Below the pieces are notes generated by a model. It was not told the DNA's origin. It did no database searches and worked only from the letters and a program-made list of their open reading frames with translations. A DNA stretch of 42,305 bases from Planctomycetales bacterium (lineage in GTDB: Bacteria > Planctomycetota > SZUA-567): the NCBI GenBank assembly GCA_025997475.1, contig BNUQ01000013.1:1-42305 (forward strand), given 5' to 3'. This document shows, piece by piece, positions 8,744 to 17,058 of this stretch; positions within the stretch are counted from its first letter, which is position 1, and each line of letters starts with the position of its first letter. The position numbers were made by a program, and so were the translations under genes.

Positions 8744-9628
8744 ATGAACACCTACTTTCCGGGTAGCAACGTGGCGATAGTTACGCCGTTCACCGCCGGC
8801 GGCGCGCAAATCGACTATGACGTGTATCGCGAATTGTTGGACCGGCAATTGGCGGCGGGCACCGACGGCATCGTTCCCGCCGGTTGCACCGGCGAAGCCG
8901 CGACGTTGTCGCACGACGAGCAAAAAGCGATTATCAAATTCACCGTCGAACATGTCGCCGGACGCGCCCGCGTCATCGCCGGCACCGGTAGCAACAACAC
9001 TGTCGAAGCCGTGATGTTGACGCGCTACGCCAAAGAAGTCGGCGCGGACGGCGCGTTGATTATCACGCCGTATTACAACAAACCGACGCCGGAAGGACAA
9101 TTTTTGCATTTCAAAAAAATCGCCGACGAGGTCGCGATTCCGATAATGCTCTACAACGTGCCGGGGCGCACCGGCGTTAAAATGTTGCCGGCGACGATTG
9201 CGCGGTTGCGGCGGGAAACCGGCAATATCGTGTCGATTAAAGAGGCGTGCGGAAGCGTCGAACAGGTCTGCGACATTCGTGCGCTGTCGGACATTGAAAT
9301 TTTGTCGGGCGACGATTCGCTGACGGCGCCGATGATGGCGGTGGGGGCGAGCGGCGTGGTGAGCGTCGTGGCGAACCTTATACCGGAGCGCATTAAGGCG
9401 CTTTGCGTGGCGGCGGGGGCGGGGGATTTCGCGACGGCGCAAAAAATTCATTATGAAAATTGGGCGCTGATGAAAGCGATGTTTATTGAAACCAATCCGA
9501 TTTGCGTCAAGACGGCGCTGTCGATCCTCGGCAAAGTCGCCTTTTCGACGCGCCTGCCGCTCTGCCCCGCCACCGCCGCGACGACAGAAGCGTTACGGGA
9601 AATTTTGGCGGGGGCGGGATTGGCGTGA
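8744..9628 (+). CDS. dapA: 4-hydroxy-tetrahydrodipicolinate synthase
   Basis: This enzyme condenses pyruvate with aspartate semialdehyde, the first committed step to diaminopimelate and lysine. The protein has 294 residues, normal for the family. It shows the N-terminal VAIVTPF, the GCTGEAATLSHDE loop, GTGSNNT, PYYNKPTPEGQ, YNVPGRTG with the active-site Tyr, and the Schiff-base Lys at about residue 166 in VSIKEACG, then SGDDSLT. The ATG at 8744 is preceded by AGGAAAAAAACA, a plausible ribosome site. Meso-DAP made here would feed the murein stem started by MurC, although the genes are not in one operon. An intrinsic terminator follows at 9667. Confidence 0.97.
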   Translation: MNTYFPGSNVAIVTPFTAGGAQIDYDVYRELLDRQLAAGTDGIVPAGCTGEAATLSHDEQKAIIKFTVEHVAGRARVIAGTGSNNTVEAVMLTRYAKEVGADGALIITPYYNKPTPEGQFLHFKKIADEVAIPIMLYNVPGRTGVKMLPATIARLRRETGNIVSIKEACGSVEQVCDIRALSDIEILSGDDSLTAPMMAVGASGVVSVVANLIPERIKALCVAAGAGDFATAQKIHYENWALMKAMFIETNPICVKTALSILGKVAFSTRLPLCPATAATTEALREILAGAGLA

Positions 9629-9666
9629 TTGAGTAGAAATAACTTTGAGTTATTAAACAGGTCGAT

Positions 9667-9704
9667 AAAAAATCCCCGCGCCGTTTGGCGCAGGGATTTT
9701 TTTG
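9667..9704 (+). terminator. Rho-independent terminator after dapA
   Basis: AAAATCCC(C)GCGCC and GGCGC(A)GGGATTTTTTT form a strong stem with a GTTT loop and a trailing T run, about 40 nt after the dapA stop. The A run on the other side could let it also serve the minus strand. Confidence 0.85.
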
Positions 9705-9723
9705 CGGTAACCCGTAACCCGAT

Positions 9724-9980
9724 TTACGGTCGAAACACTTTTAATTGGATGTTCGAAATGAATTGGTAGTGTTTGTTATTCGCGGCGAGAAGTATTTCAC
9801 CGGCTTCTAATGCAGTCGCGGCGACTATTGCAAGCGGAGTTCGTTCCGATTGGTCATTCCGGCGACTAACTCCATACAATTAACGACCGAAATGCTAAAA
9901 GGCAAGTTGTCATAAACCACCAGCTCGGCTTTATCGTTGCCGCGTAAAAATCAGATGACAACGTCGGTGTCGATAATCAA
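9724..9980 (-). pseudogene. Remnant of a VapC-type PIN ribonuclease toxin
   Basis: Read on the minus strand from a TTG at 9980, the frame gives LIIDTDVVI, a TGA where Trp is expected, then FLRGNDKAELVVYDNLPFSISVVNCMELVAG, the usual start of a VapC PIN domain with its first Asp and the Glu. A TAG follows. After a shift of frame the C-terminal part AIVAATALEAGEILLAANNKHYQFI resumes and ends in TAA at 9724. The piece is about 85 codons against roughly 130 in intact VapC. The middle is deleted and the usual Asp before the AATALE helix is lost at the junction. The toxin must be inactive. Confidence 0.75.
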
Positions 9981-10222
9981 AATTGCCTGCCTTTCCGCCG
10001 GTTTCTGACATACCGCCCGACATCGGACAGGTCTTGGCGGTATGCCCACATTCCAAACAACTCGTTATTTTTATCGTCGAAAGACGCCCGTTTTTTATCG
10101 CCTAACGGCACGATTTTTGCCAAGGCGTTGCCGCGAAAAGTAACGATAATTTCCCGACCACGATTTACTTGCGCGATAAATTATCTCGGCTGAAAGCCGA
10201 GTTGCTTGGCGGCCACTTCCAT
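9977..10222 (-). pseudogene. Remnant of a Phd/VapB-type antitoxin
   Basis: The frame from the ATG at 10222 has 81 codons plus a TGA stop that overlaps the VapC start, the normal vapBC arrangement. It reads MEVAAKQLGFQPR, an in-frame TAA at codon 14 (one base from GAA), then FIAQVNRGREIIVTFRGNAL and ends ELFGMWAYRQDLSDVGRYV and so on. The ending LFGMW.xRxDLxDVxxYVRxxRKGR is a recognisable antitoxin tail. One nonsense change has killed an otherwise well-kept gene, so the decay is recent. Confidence 0.75.
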
Positions 10223-10252
10223 TATCCGCCACCTTGATGATAGAGAAACTCT

Positions 10253-12625
10253 TTACTTGCCCTCCGCCTCGCCGCGGCAGAGCGTGCGGAAGTCCATATC
10301 TTGGTTGAAAATGGTGTCGGCTAATTCGAGCGTGCAGAGGTAGCCGAGGTCGATTTTGTTTTCTTCAATCTGCCGCAACAATTCTTTGGCGCGGTCGATG
10401 TGTTTAATTGTCCGCACTTCCGAATAGCGCACCGCTTGTCCGGTCGAAATCAAAAAGCCCCAGTCGGACGAAATCGCCAAAAACAATTCGCGCACCATTT
10501 GATTGAGCGCCCGTCCCAAGACCCGCCGTTGCGGGTTGGTTTCCGTCGCCAAATCAAGGTCGCGGAATTTCGTCGCACAGTCAATCGCGTGGTTGGTCAT
10601 TCGATACAAATGCCGGAAAATCCAGTGATTCGGCTGATAGTCGCGCTCTTCCACCCACGTTTGGAAATAATCCTTTTTGCCCCACGAACTCGCGCCGGGC
10701 ATCATTTTTTGTTGCGTCGGATTTTCGCCCAAATACTCGCTCGGCGTTACCGGACGCACTTCGTTTTGGTCAAACAGCATTTTGCGGAAAACCGACTCAA
10801 TCCATTCGGGACCCTCTTCCCACCAATGCCCGAACAATTCGGCGTCATACGCCGAGACAATCATCGGCTTCTTTTTATTCACTTCGTTGGTGTGATACGC
10901 CTGCGCCCCGCGGTGGCAGACGAATTGTCCGGCTTGCTCGTGCACCGTCCCCGTCGCCCATTCGGGATGATAATAGTCCTTCGCCCCCAAATCCGCGCCT
11001 TTGGCGGTGATGCGGTAATACTTCAAGCCGGTGTTGCGGCGCACGTTCGCCGTTTTGAAATACTCCGGCAAATAATCCCAGTCGGCTTCGTAACCCAAGT
11101 CGCGATACCATTCTTTATAGTTCGGATGCCCCGGATAACCGGACTCGCGGCTCCACACCGCGGCGCGCGTTTTCTGGTCGATGCCGAACGCCGCGACGCC
11201 GTTCGGCGTGATGACCGGCGCGTCCGTGCCGTAAAAATTCCGCGTGTCGCCTTCTTCCAAACCGTTTGAGTTGACGAGAAACCACTTGATGCCCTCGGCG
11301 GCGAGGAATTTGTCGATGTCGGGCGTGTAGGCGTTTTCCGCCAACCAAATGCCGCGCGGGGCGCGTCCGAAAACGCGCCGATACTGGCGGTTGGCAATCT
11401 GAATTTGCGAGCGCACCGCTTCGCCGAAGTGCTTGAACAACGGCAAAACCATATGCGTCGCCGGACAAGTGATGACTTCGATTTTGCCCATATCCTGAAA
11501 GTCCTTATACGCGCGCGTCAGGTCGCCTTCGTAAGCGTCGAAGACGTTTTTGGCGTTCCAGAAACGCGCGAGAATTTGCTCGACCGTCGCGTGATACGGC
11601 TTGCCGACCGAGTTGTCGCGCTCGCGGGTCGCCAGCGCGATAAGTTCGTCGATATGTCGCGCCACGCGCTTTTTCAATAAATCGTCGGTCATCATCGACA
11701 GCAAACTCGGCGTCAGCGACAGCGTTACGCGGAAGTCAACCTTGTCGTTCGACAAATTCCAGAACATCTTAATCAGCCGCGTATAAACGCTGACGACCGC
11801 TTCCATATACCACTGCTCTTCGAGCGGCACGTCGTATTCGGGATGGCGGACAAACGGCAAATGCTGGTGCAACACGAGCGCCCAGTAGCCCTTTTCTTCG
11901 GGGGCTGGGTGGGTGCGTTCGCGCCAGTATTTGTATTGATTCCAGCGCCAATCCTCGGCTTTGACCGGAATATCGACGGCGTTCATATCGACGCTAATCG
12001 TCGCGGATTCGTTGTAGCGCTCCTGATTTTCCTTGAAGCCCTTGGGCGAGAAGCAACTGTTGGAGCGGGCGACCTGCTCGAAAAATTCCGTGCCGGCGGC
12101 GCGATAGCCGATTTCGGCGACGTAATCGCAACCCCTGCCGACATTCAGCCAATAGGTGTTTTTGTCGCTTAAACCGTCGTCCACCTCAAAAACGCCGTTG
12201 GCGTTGAAGCCGTCGAAATTCACGCCGGTTACCTCATAGACGCGCAGAATCAGTCGGTTGTGGTCGAAGAAATCTTTGCCGAATTTTGCGGTCAGCGTTT
12301 GACGGGTCGCCTCGCCGACTTCCCAAATGGCGAGAATTTTCCCCGGCTCGCGCGGAATGAGATAACAGTAGGTCTCGTTGTAGTATTCGCTGATGAACGG
12401 CTCGTTGAGGAGCATTTGCCGGTCGATTTTGACGGTTTCGCCGGTGTCGGGGTCAACGAAGGTCTCCGGCAACGCGCAAATTTCGTCGGGCGATTTGGCG
12501 ACGGCGGACGAGGGCTTGGGGTCGTGTTGCGCGGCGTCGGCGTTGGCGAGCGCGTAGTCCAGATTTTTGACTAAACCGTAATCCGCGCCGGTGTTGCCGG
12601 TGGCGGCGTCAGGGATTTGCGACAT
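10253..12625 (-). CDS. GH57 glycoside hydrolase with N-terminal DUF4912 domain
   Basis: The protein has 790 residues. About residues 80-225 form a DUF4912 domain (YCYLIPREPGKILAIWEVG ... LILRVYEVTGVNF ... YVAEIGYR). A GH57 barrel follows: LVLHQHLPFVRHPEY at its start, nucleophile Glu about 430 in GIWLAENAYTPD, and acid/base Asp about 594 in AYDAELFGHWWEEG. The C-terminal DUF1957-like helical region (SSWGKKDYFQTWVEERDYQ ... LFLAISSDWGFL) is typical of 1,4-alpha-glucan branching enzymes of this family. Action on glycogen-like alpha-glucan is therefore likely; amylase or transferase activity is the alternative. The ATG has AGGAGAG just upstream. No other glycogen gene is in the window. The protein is probably cytoplasmic, as no signal peptide is seen. 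Confidence 0.92.
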   Translation of the reverse strand: MSQIPDAATGNTGADYGLVKNLDYALANADAAQHDPKPSSAVAKSPDEICALPETFVDPDTGETVKIDRQMLLNEPFISEYYNETYCYLIPREPGKILAIWEVGEATRQTLTAKFGKDFFDHNRLILRVYEVTGVNFDGFNANGVFEVDDGLSDKNTYWLNVGRGCDYVAEIGYRAAGTEFFEQVARSNSCFSPKGFKENQERYNESATISVDMNAVDIPVKAEDWRWNQYKYWRERTHPAPEEKGYWALVLHQHLPFVRHPEYDVPLEEQWYMEAVVSVYTRLIKMFWNLSNDKVDFRVTLSLTPSLLSMMTDDLLKKRVARHIDELIALATRERDNSVGKPYHATVEQILARFWNAKNVFDAYEGDLTRAYKDFQDMGKIEVITCPATHMVLPLFKHFGEAVRSQIQIANRQYRRVFGRAPRGIWLAENAYTPDIDKFLAAEGIKWFLVNSNGLEEGDTRNFYGTDAPVITPNGVAAFGIDQKTRAAVWSRESGYPGHPNYKEWYRDLGYEADWDYLPEYFKTANVRRNTGLKYYRITAKGADLGAKDYYHPEWATGTVHEQAGQFVCHRGAQAYHTNEVNKKKPMIVSAYDAELFGHWWEEGPEWIESVFRKMLFDQNEVRPVTPSEYLGENPTQQKMMPGASSWGKKDYFQTWVEERDYQPNHWIFRHLYRMTNHAIDCATKFRDLDLATETNPQRRVLGRALNQMVRELFLAISSDWGFLISTGQAVRYSEVRTIKHIDRAKELLRQIEENKIDLGYLCTLELADTIFNQDMDFRTLCRGEAEGK

Positions 12626-12643
12626 AAGAACTCTCCTCGAAAG

Positions 12644-12828
12644 AACAGTTAAGAATTAAAAATTAAGAATTAAGAATTGATGTTACGCGGTTAGCGTCGG
12701 TGCCGTGGCAACGAAGAAATTGAAAAAACTCCGACCGTCGCCCTGAAAGCGCGGACCGGCGGAATAACTTATCAGAATTACGCGAAGCGACTTTGAAAAT
12801 CAAATTCTAAAATTTTTAATTCCGCGTT
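12644..12828. repeat. Heptamer-armed element between GH57 and GGDEF genes
   Basis: The left arm repeats AAGAATT/AAAAATT units. The centre contains GCGTCGGTGCCGTGGCAACG and a diverged piece like the 290-bp element ends (TCGCCCTGAAAGCGCGGACC). The core GCGAAGCGACTTTGAAAATC follows, and a weak right arm TCTAAAATTTTTAATTCC. It fills the whole gap. Confidence 0.6.
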
Positions 12829-12829
12829 C

Positions 12830-13828
12830 TTACCCGACCTGTTCCGTCATTTCCCGCGAAACCGTGCGGTTGCGCCCCGATTGTTTGGCTTCGTGCAACG
12901 CGCCGACGGCGGTGTTGAGAAATTTTTCGTCGTCGATTTTCGGCGAATACGTGGTCGCGGTGCCAATCGACACCGTAACCGCCATTTCGCCGTGCCGCGT
13001 TGCGACTTTGCCGTTTTCGACGCGCACGCGCAACCGTTCGGCGACTTTATGCACGTAGTTAAGCCCCGTTTCCGGCAGAATGACGACAAACTCCTCGCCG
13101 CCGTAACGGGTAACAATATCCGTGTCGCGCACGACCTCGAAAATAATTTTCGCCACGTTTTTCAACACCGCGTCGCCGGTGTCGTAATCGTAGGTGTTGT
13201 TGAAATCGCGGAAATGGTCGATGTCGATGAACAACAACGAAATCGAGTGGCGATAACGCTCGGAGCGCCGCAATTCGCGCTCATAATTGATGCTGAACGC
13301 GCGCCGGTTTAACAGTCCGGTCAGCGAGTCGTTGAGCGCCAACAACCGCAATTCTTCGTTTTTGCGCTGTAATTCGGCGTTTAGTTGCGACAACTGCAAT
13401 ATCTCCGCCGTCAGCGACTGCGACGCCGACGTCAGCGCGGACGCGCCGTTCTTTTTGACCGGATTTTCCGCGTGGGCGGGAGGCACTTCCACGCTCAAAC
13501 AAAGCAACGACGACAACCGCGAGTCCTGCTCAAATAACGGAAAGCCGATGGTTTCCAACCGCACGATTTCGCCGTTGACGACGAATTCGACCTGTCCGCA
13601 CGCTTCGTGTTCGGTTTTGCGCGCGCGCGCCAGCGGATGTTCTTCTTGGTCGGAAATCAGTCCCCGACAAATCGCAAAGAAATTTTCGCCGACGCGCACG
13701 TTGCGGAACATTTGATGAAACGCGCCGTTGTAATCTTTGATTGCCAACGACGGCAACACCACCGCCACTTGAATTGACGCCGCGTCAATGAACAGCCGGT
13801 TCGGACGGTTGAGATGGGATTCGCTCAT
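12830..13828 (-). CDS. Diguanylate cyclase with N-terminal PAS-like sensor
   Basis: The protein has 332 residues. The first 120 or so look like a PAS-type sensor (VAVVLPSLAIKDYNGAFHQMF ... LVRLETIGFPLFEQD). A short coiled coil follows (about 140-165, LQRKNEELRLL), then a full GGDEF domain from about 165. The active-site signature is GGEEF (about 243-247), with the product-inhibition I-site R-D-T-D five residues before it, so it should make c-di-GMP and be feedback-controlled. The end ALHEAKQSGRNRTV is a standard GGDEF finish. There is no membrane segment. It lies upstream of the GH57 gene on the same strand, but a repeat element separates them. Confidence 0.92.
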   Translation of the reverse strand: MSESHLNRPNRLFIDAASIQVAVVLPSLAIKDYNGAFHQMFRNVRVGENFFAICRGLISDQEEHPLARARKTEHEACGQVEFVVNGEIVRLETIGFPLFEQDSRLSSLLCLSVEVPPAHAENPVKKNGASALTSASQSLTAEILQLSQLNAELQRKNEELRLLALNDSLTGLLNRRAFSINYERELRRSERYRHSISLLFIDIDHFRDFNNTYDYDTGDAVLKNVAKIIFEVVRDTDIVTRYGGEEFVVILPETGLNYVHKVAERLRVRVENGKVATRHGEMAVTVSIGTATTYSPKIDDEKFLNTAVGALHEAKQSGRNRTVSREMTEQVG

Positions 13829-13860
13829 TACCGGTTACTCTTTTTTTGACGAGGGGAAAA

Positions 13861-13974
13861 TTCGAGTTAAGAGTTGAACGTTTAGAGTTAAGAGTTAAGC
13901 AAAGGATGCGCTTCGCGCGTCTTGAAAAAAATACCACCGCTCAACTCTCAACTCTCAACTCTCAACTCTAAAAC
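13861..13974. repeat. Heptamer-armed hairpin element, core inverted
   Basis: The left arm is AGAGTTAAGAGTTGAA-type and the right arm is five tandem CAACTCT units. The arms are complementary. The core GCGCTTCGCGCGTCTTG is the reverse complement of the core in the 28432 and 41376 elements. The right arm runs into the last codons of purN. Confidence 0.8.
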
Positions 13975-14589
13975 TGCGCCGCCCGCTAACCTCTCCGCAA
14001 AGATTTTTATCGCGGCGGGATACGCTTCACATTCCAACTGAAAAACCTTATGGGCAATATCGTCGGCGGTGTCGGTCGGGCTGACGGCGCAGGACGCTTG
14101 CCAAATAACCGGACCGGCGTCGTAGTCGTTCGTAACGTAATGCACGGTGCAACCGCTCTCCGTCGCGCCGGAATTTTTGACCGCTTCGTGGACGCGCCGC
14201 CCATACATTCCGCGCCCGCCGAACGCCGGCAACAGCGCCGGATGAATGTTGATAACCTTACCGCGCAACGCCGGCGGCAACGGATAAAAACACATAAAAC
14301 CGGCGAGACAAATTAAATCAAATCGGCGCGGCAATAAAACGGCGTCCAACGCCGCGCCCATCGCCGACCAATCCGGCGCGCCGTCGCCGCGCCGGAAGTT
14401 TTTTGACTCAACCAACGCGGTCGCAATGCCGGCATTTTCCGCGCGAATTAAACCGTAAGCATCGGCGCGCGACGCCACGACCAACTGAATATCAATCGGC
14501 AACGCGGCGCGGCGGTCGATGAGATTCTGCAACGTCGTCCCGTTGCCGGACAACAACACGGCGGTTTTAAGCGGAGGCATTTCGGGCAT
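13948..14589 (-). CDS. purN: Phosphoribosylglycinamide formyltransferase
   Basis: This enzyme transfers a formyl group from 10-formyl-tetrahydrofolate to GAR in purine synthesis. The protein has about 213 residues, normal for PurN. It shows the N-terminal VLLSGNGTTLQNLID phosphate loop, FMCFYPLPP, the catalytic Asn/His in VINIHPALLPAFGG, and the catalytic Asp in TNDYDAGPVIWQ. The C-terminal residues come from the repeat element at 13861. The ATG at 14589 (MPEMPPLK) is preferred over a frame extending to 14658, which runs into hicA. The gap to hicA is 22 nt, so it is probably co-transcribed with hicBA. Confidence 0.95.
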   Translation of the reverse strand: MPEMPPLKTAVLLSGNGTTLQNLIDRRAALPIDIQLVVASRADAYGLIRAENAGIATALVESKNFRRGDGAPDWSAMGAALDAVLLPRRFDLICLAGFMCFYPLPPALRGKVINIHPALLPAFGGRGMYGRRVHEAVKNSGATESGCTVHYVTNDYDAGPVIWQASCAVSPTDTADDIAHKVFQLECEAYPAAIKIFAERLAGGAVLELRVES

Positions 14590-14611
14590 TTTTTTTTCTC
14601 GCGACGCGCGA

Positions 14612-14791
14612 CTAATCCGCCGACAAATTTTTGATGATACTTTTGGCGACCATTTCATTTATTTCGTTATGGCGCGGCACGGCGGATTGTCGTCCGGTTG
14701 CCGGTTGCACATAAACATCGTGATTGCCGCCATGCCGAAGAAACACGGCGCCGCGCCGCCGAATCGTTTGAACTAAATCTTTTTTCTTCAC
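14612..14791 (-). CDS. hicA: HicA-type mRNA interferase toxin
   Basis: The protein has 59 residues and starts at GTG. It has the compact dsRBD-like HicA fold pattern: KKKDLVQTIRRRGAVFLRHG, then the catalytic His in GGNHDVYV and the conserved SAVPRHNEINEMVAKSIIKNL tail. HicA toxins cleave mRNA and are held by HicB. The GTG overlaps the hicB stop by 4 nt (GTGA), so translation is coupled. The key His is intact, so this module looks functional, unlike the vapBC remnant 4.4 kb away. Confidence 0.88.
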   Translation of the reverse strand: MKKKDLVQTIRRRGAVFLRHGGNHDVYVQPATGRQSAVPRHNEINEMVAKSIIKNLSAD

Positions 14792-14964
14792 GCCAACACC
14801 AATTCGCGCTTGTGGTATTTGGCGAGGTGGAGGCACTCGTATAAATCTTTGAGCATCAATTCCAATTCCGCCAAAGTTTTCCCTTGCGTCAAATGCTGAG
14901 GGAAATCGTCGAAATAACCGACGAACCAACCGTTGTCCTCAAAGTAAGTGTAAGACATACTCAT
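14788..14964 (-). CDS. hicB: Short HicB-type antitoxin
   Basis: The protein has 58 residues (56 if the ATG at 14958 is used). The sequence YTYFEDNGWFVGYFDDFP, then THQ-like turn and TLAELELMLKDLYECL, matches the partial RNase H-like HicB fold. The form is short, without a clear C-terminal DNA-binding domain, so autoregulation may need another factor. AAGG lies upstream of the start. It sits directly before hicA, and the two overlap. Confidence 0.82.
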   Translation of the reverse strand: MSMSYTYFEDNGWFVGYFDDFPQHLTQGKTLAELELMLKDLYECLHLAKYHKRELVLA

Positions 14965-14981
14965 CGCTTTCGACCTTATTC

Positions 14982-15116
14982 TTAATCGCCAAAAACTTCA
15001 GCGAACGGCACCAATTCATCGTCGCGACGCGACTCCATCTCAAGCAAATACGCATCGCCCATTTCGTCCGGTTCGTCGTCAATTAACGTAGTCGGCTGAT
15101 AAAAAGTAGCAGTCAT
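14982..15116 (-). CDS. 44-residue acidic protein upstream of hicBA
   Basis: The frame from the ATG at 15116 has a clear ribosome site (AAGGAAAT) and ends 17 nt before hicB. The protein is acidic and its end (ESRRDDELVPFAEVF) weakly resembles the tails of small ribbon-helix-helix or YefM antitoxins. It is too short to place. It may be an accessory part of the toxin-antitoxin locus or a leftover of another antitoxin. It lies 22 nt after nifS and is probably in the same transcript. Confidence 0.6.
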   Translation of the reverse strand: MTATFYQPTTLIDDEPDEMGDAYLLEMESRRDDELVPFAEVFGD

Positions 15117-15138
15117 TTTATTTCCTTTTTACGGCGTT

Positions 15139-16317
15139 TCACCCGTCCCAAGTTACGCTCATATCGCGAATGATTTTCACTTGTTGCGCGGTAATTGCAA
15201 TTGTTTGGTCGATGTCCGCCGCCGTGGTTTCGCGCCCTAAACTGAACCGGATTGCCCCGTGCGCGGACTCCGTCGGCACCCCTAACGCCAACAACACGTG
15301 CGACGGTTCAAGCGAATCCGTCGAACACGCCGACCCCGACGCGACCTGAATTCCCTGCCGGTCTAACCGCAATAAAATCGCCTCGCCTTCCGCGCCGTCG
15401 AACCGTACGTTCAGAATATTGGGCAACCGTTCGGTCGCGTCGCCGTTGCGATAAATACGCGGAATTGCCGCCAAACCCGTCCACAACCGCTCGACCAATT
15501 CGCGCTCCCGCGCGTCCACCGCCGCCATTTCCGCCTGCGCCAACTCGGCGGCGGCGCCGAGACCGACTATCCCCGGCACGTTGTAAGTGCCGGCGCGGCG
15601 GTGTTTTTCCTGTCCGCCGCCGTGCGACCACGCCGGAAAATTTTTGACCGCCGGACTGATATACAAGGCGCCGACGCCTTTCGGTCCGTAAAATTTATGT
15701 CCCGAAATCGACAGAAAATCGACGCCTAATTTTTTCACGTCGAGCGGCACTTTCCCCGCCGCTTGCACCGCGTCGGTGTGGCATAAAACGCCGTGTTTTT
15801 TGGCGATTTCCGCGATGGCGGCAAGCGGCTCAATCGTGCCGACTTCGTTGTTGGCAAACATTATGCTGATGAGCGCCGTGTCGGACGTAATCGCTTTTTC
15901 GAGGTCCGCGGGATTGACGAAACCGCGACCGTCCACCGGCACGACCGTCAAGGCGCAACCGTGTTTTTTCGCCATAAACTCGGCGGTTTCCAGAACGGCG
16001 TGATGTTCGATGGACGAGGTGATGAGATGTTTTTTGCCGGTGAAAGTCGGCGCGTTTTGGATGACCCAGTTATTGCTTTCGGTGGCGCCGGACGTGAAAA
16101 AGACCTCCGGCAATTTATCTTCGTCGGCGTAATCGTTCGCGCCGAGTAGTCGGGCGACTTGTCCGCGCGCCGCCATAACGGCGCGGCGGGAACGTTTGCC
16201 GAGTTCGTAATACTTCGCGGAAGCGTTGCCGTAATTTTCGCTGAAAAACGGCAACATCGCGGCCAAGACCTCTTTTCGGACCGCCGTCGTCGCGGCATTG
16301 TCTAAATAAATGCTCAT
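15139..16317 (-). CDS. nifS: Cysteine desulfurase, NifS/IscS type
   Basis: This PLP enzyme takes sulfur from cysteine for Fe-S clusters and other thio-cofactors. The protein has 392 residues. It starts MSIYLDNAATTAVRKEV, the family beginning. The PLP Lys is in SISGHKFYGPKGVGALY (about residue 206). The persulfide Cys is at about 331 in SGSACSTDSLEPSHVLLALG, followed by IRFSLGRETT. The ATG at 16317 has AAGGGGG upstream; a longer open frame to 16908 is a high-GC artefact. No iscU, nifU or thiI is adjacent, so its sulfur acceptor is unknown. It heads the nifS - small ORF - hicB - hicA - purN run. Confidence 0.95.
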   Translation of the reverse strand: MSIYLDNAATTAVRKEVLAAMLPFFSENYGNASAKYYELGKRSRRAVMAARGQVARLLGANDYADEDKLPEVFFTSGATESNNWVIQNAPTFTGKKHLITSSIEHHAVLETAEFMAKKHGCALTVVPVDGRGFVNPADLEKAITSDTALISIMFANNEVGTIEPLAAIAEIAKKHGVLCHTDAVQAAGKVPLDVKKLGVDFLSISGHKFYGPKGVGALYISPAVKNFPAWSHGGGQEKHRRAGTYNVPGIVGLGAAAELAQAEMAAVDARERELVERLWTGLAAIPRIYRNGDATERLPNILNVRFDGAEGEAILLRLDRQGIQVASGSACSTDSLEPSHVLLALGVPTESAHGAIRFSLGRETTAADIDQTIAITAQQVKIIRDMSVTWDG

Positions 16318-16561
16318 CGTAAGCCCCCTTTTGACACCGATTGACGCTAAAATTCCCCGTATTAGAAACTGCCGCCACGCCGATTCAAGCGGTTGACCGC
16401 GAAAAATGTCGGGCGCGTTTTTCCCCCGACAATAATTGACGATTGTATTAAAGCCCCGCGCGGTCGCCGCCGATAATCGGAGCGTGCCGGGAAAGCGCGA
16501 TAAAAACCGGCAATTATGAACAGCGAGAACGGTCGTCTCGCGAAAAATCAAGGATGAGAAA

Positions 16562-16921
16562 ATGGGACGCACCAAAAAAACGCCGCCGGCACCGGCGGCA
16601 ACCGACGCGCCGTCGGCAATCAATTGGGATTGGGCTACCGGCTTAGAAGCGGCTACCGGTTGGCGACCGGCTACGACCGCGCGTCCGCCGAAAAAAAGGC
16701 GAACCGCCGCCGGCAAGCGGACGCCGACCGGCAGTCGGCAACCGACCGGCAGTCGGGCACCGACCGGCAGTCGGGCACCGGCATCCGCCGCCTCGACCGA
16801 CAGTCGAGCATCGACCCGCCTATTGCTGACGCGCCTTTTCGGCGGCGGCAACCTCCTCGACCCGCTCGCCGTCAAAGCGAGCATCGCGCAAATGCTCAAC
16901 ACCGGCATTAAAACGGCGTAA
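16562..16921 (+). CDS. Small basic protein with PTGSR repeats, unknown
   Basis: This 119-residue frame starts 7 nt after AAGGATG, a good ribosome site, and is divergent from nifS. It is rich in Ala, Pro, Arg and Thr. Residues about 50-75 hold three or four PTGSR units encoded by an 18-bp DNA repeat (ACCGACCGGCAGTCGG). The last 30 residues (LLTRLFGGGNLLDPLAVKAS) look like ordinary helical protein. The net charge is strongly positive, as in nucleic-acid binding tails. It could be a real histone-like or repeat-expanded protein, or a spurious frame in a repeat. The 16318-16561 gap upstream has one small hairpin (GTCGGG...CCCGAC) and nothing else clear. Confidence 0.4.
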   Translation: MGRTKKTPPAPAATDAPSAINWDWATGLEAATGWRPATTARPPKKRRTAAGKRTPTGSRQPTGSRAPTGSRAPASAASTDSRASTRLLLTRLFGGGNLLDPLAVKASIAQMLNTGIKTA

Positions 16922-16925
16922 GGGA

Positions 16926-17058
16926 AAAGTTGAGAGTTGAAAGTTGAGAGTTTAGCGGTGGAGTTGTTTTGAAAATGCGCGAAGCGTGGAAATCAAATTC
17001 CCCTCCGTAGAGGGGAATTAACCGCCGCCCTTGCAGGATAACTCCACATCTCAACTCT
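16926..17058. repeat. Heptamer-armed element after the PTGSR ORF
   Basis: The left arm is AGTTGAGAGTTGAAAGTTGAG. The core is GGAGTTGTTTTGAAAATGCG + CGAAGCG followed by AAATCAAATTC. A CCCCTCCGTAGAGGGG hairpin follows, then a short right arm (CTCAACTCTT) that overlaps the end of the GGDEF gene. The same CCCTCCGTAGAGGG hairpin occurs in the 24191 element. Confidence 0.7.

Noticed and set aside
9950..9953. TGA inside the VapC frame as a reassigned Trp codon.
   Set aside because: Other genes end in TGA (for example the HDOD gene and hicB) and use TGG for Trp, and the same locus has further stops and a deletion, so decay is the simpler reading.
16318..16908. N-terminal extension of nifS by about 197 residues.
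   Set aside because: The extension is Arg/Ala/Val repeat-like, overlaps the divergent ORF, and a strong ribosome site precedes the ATG at 16317, where homology starts.
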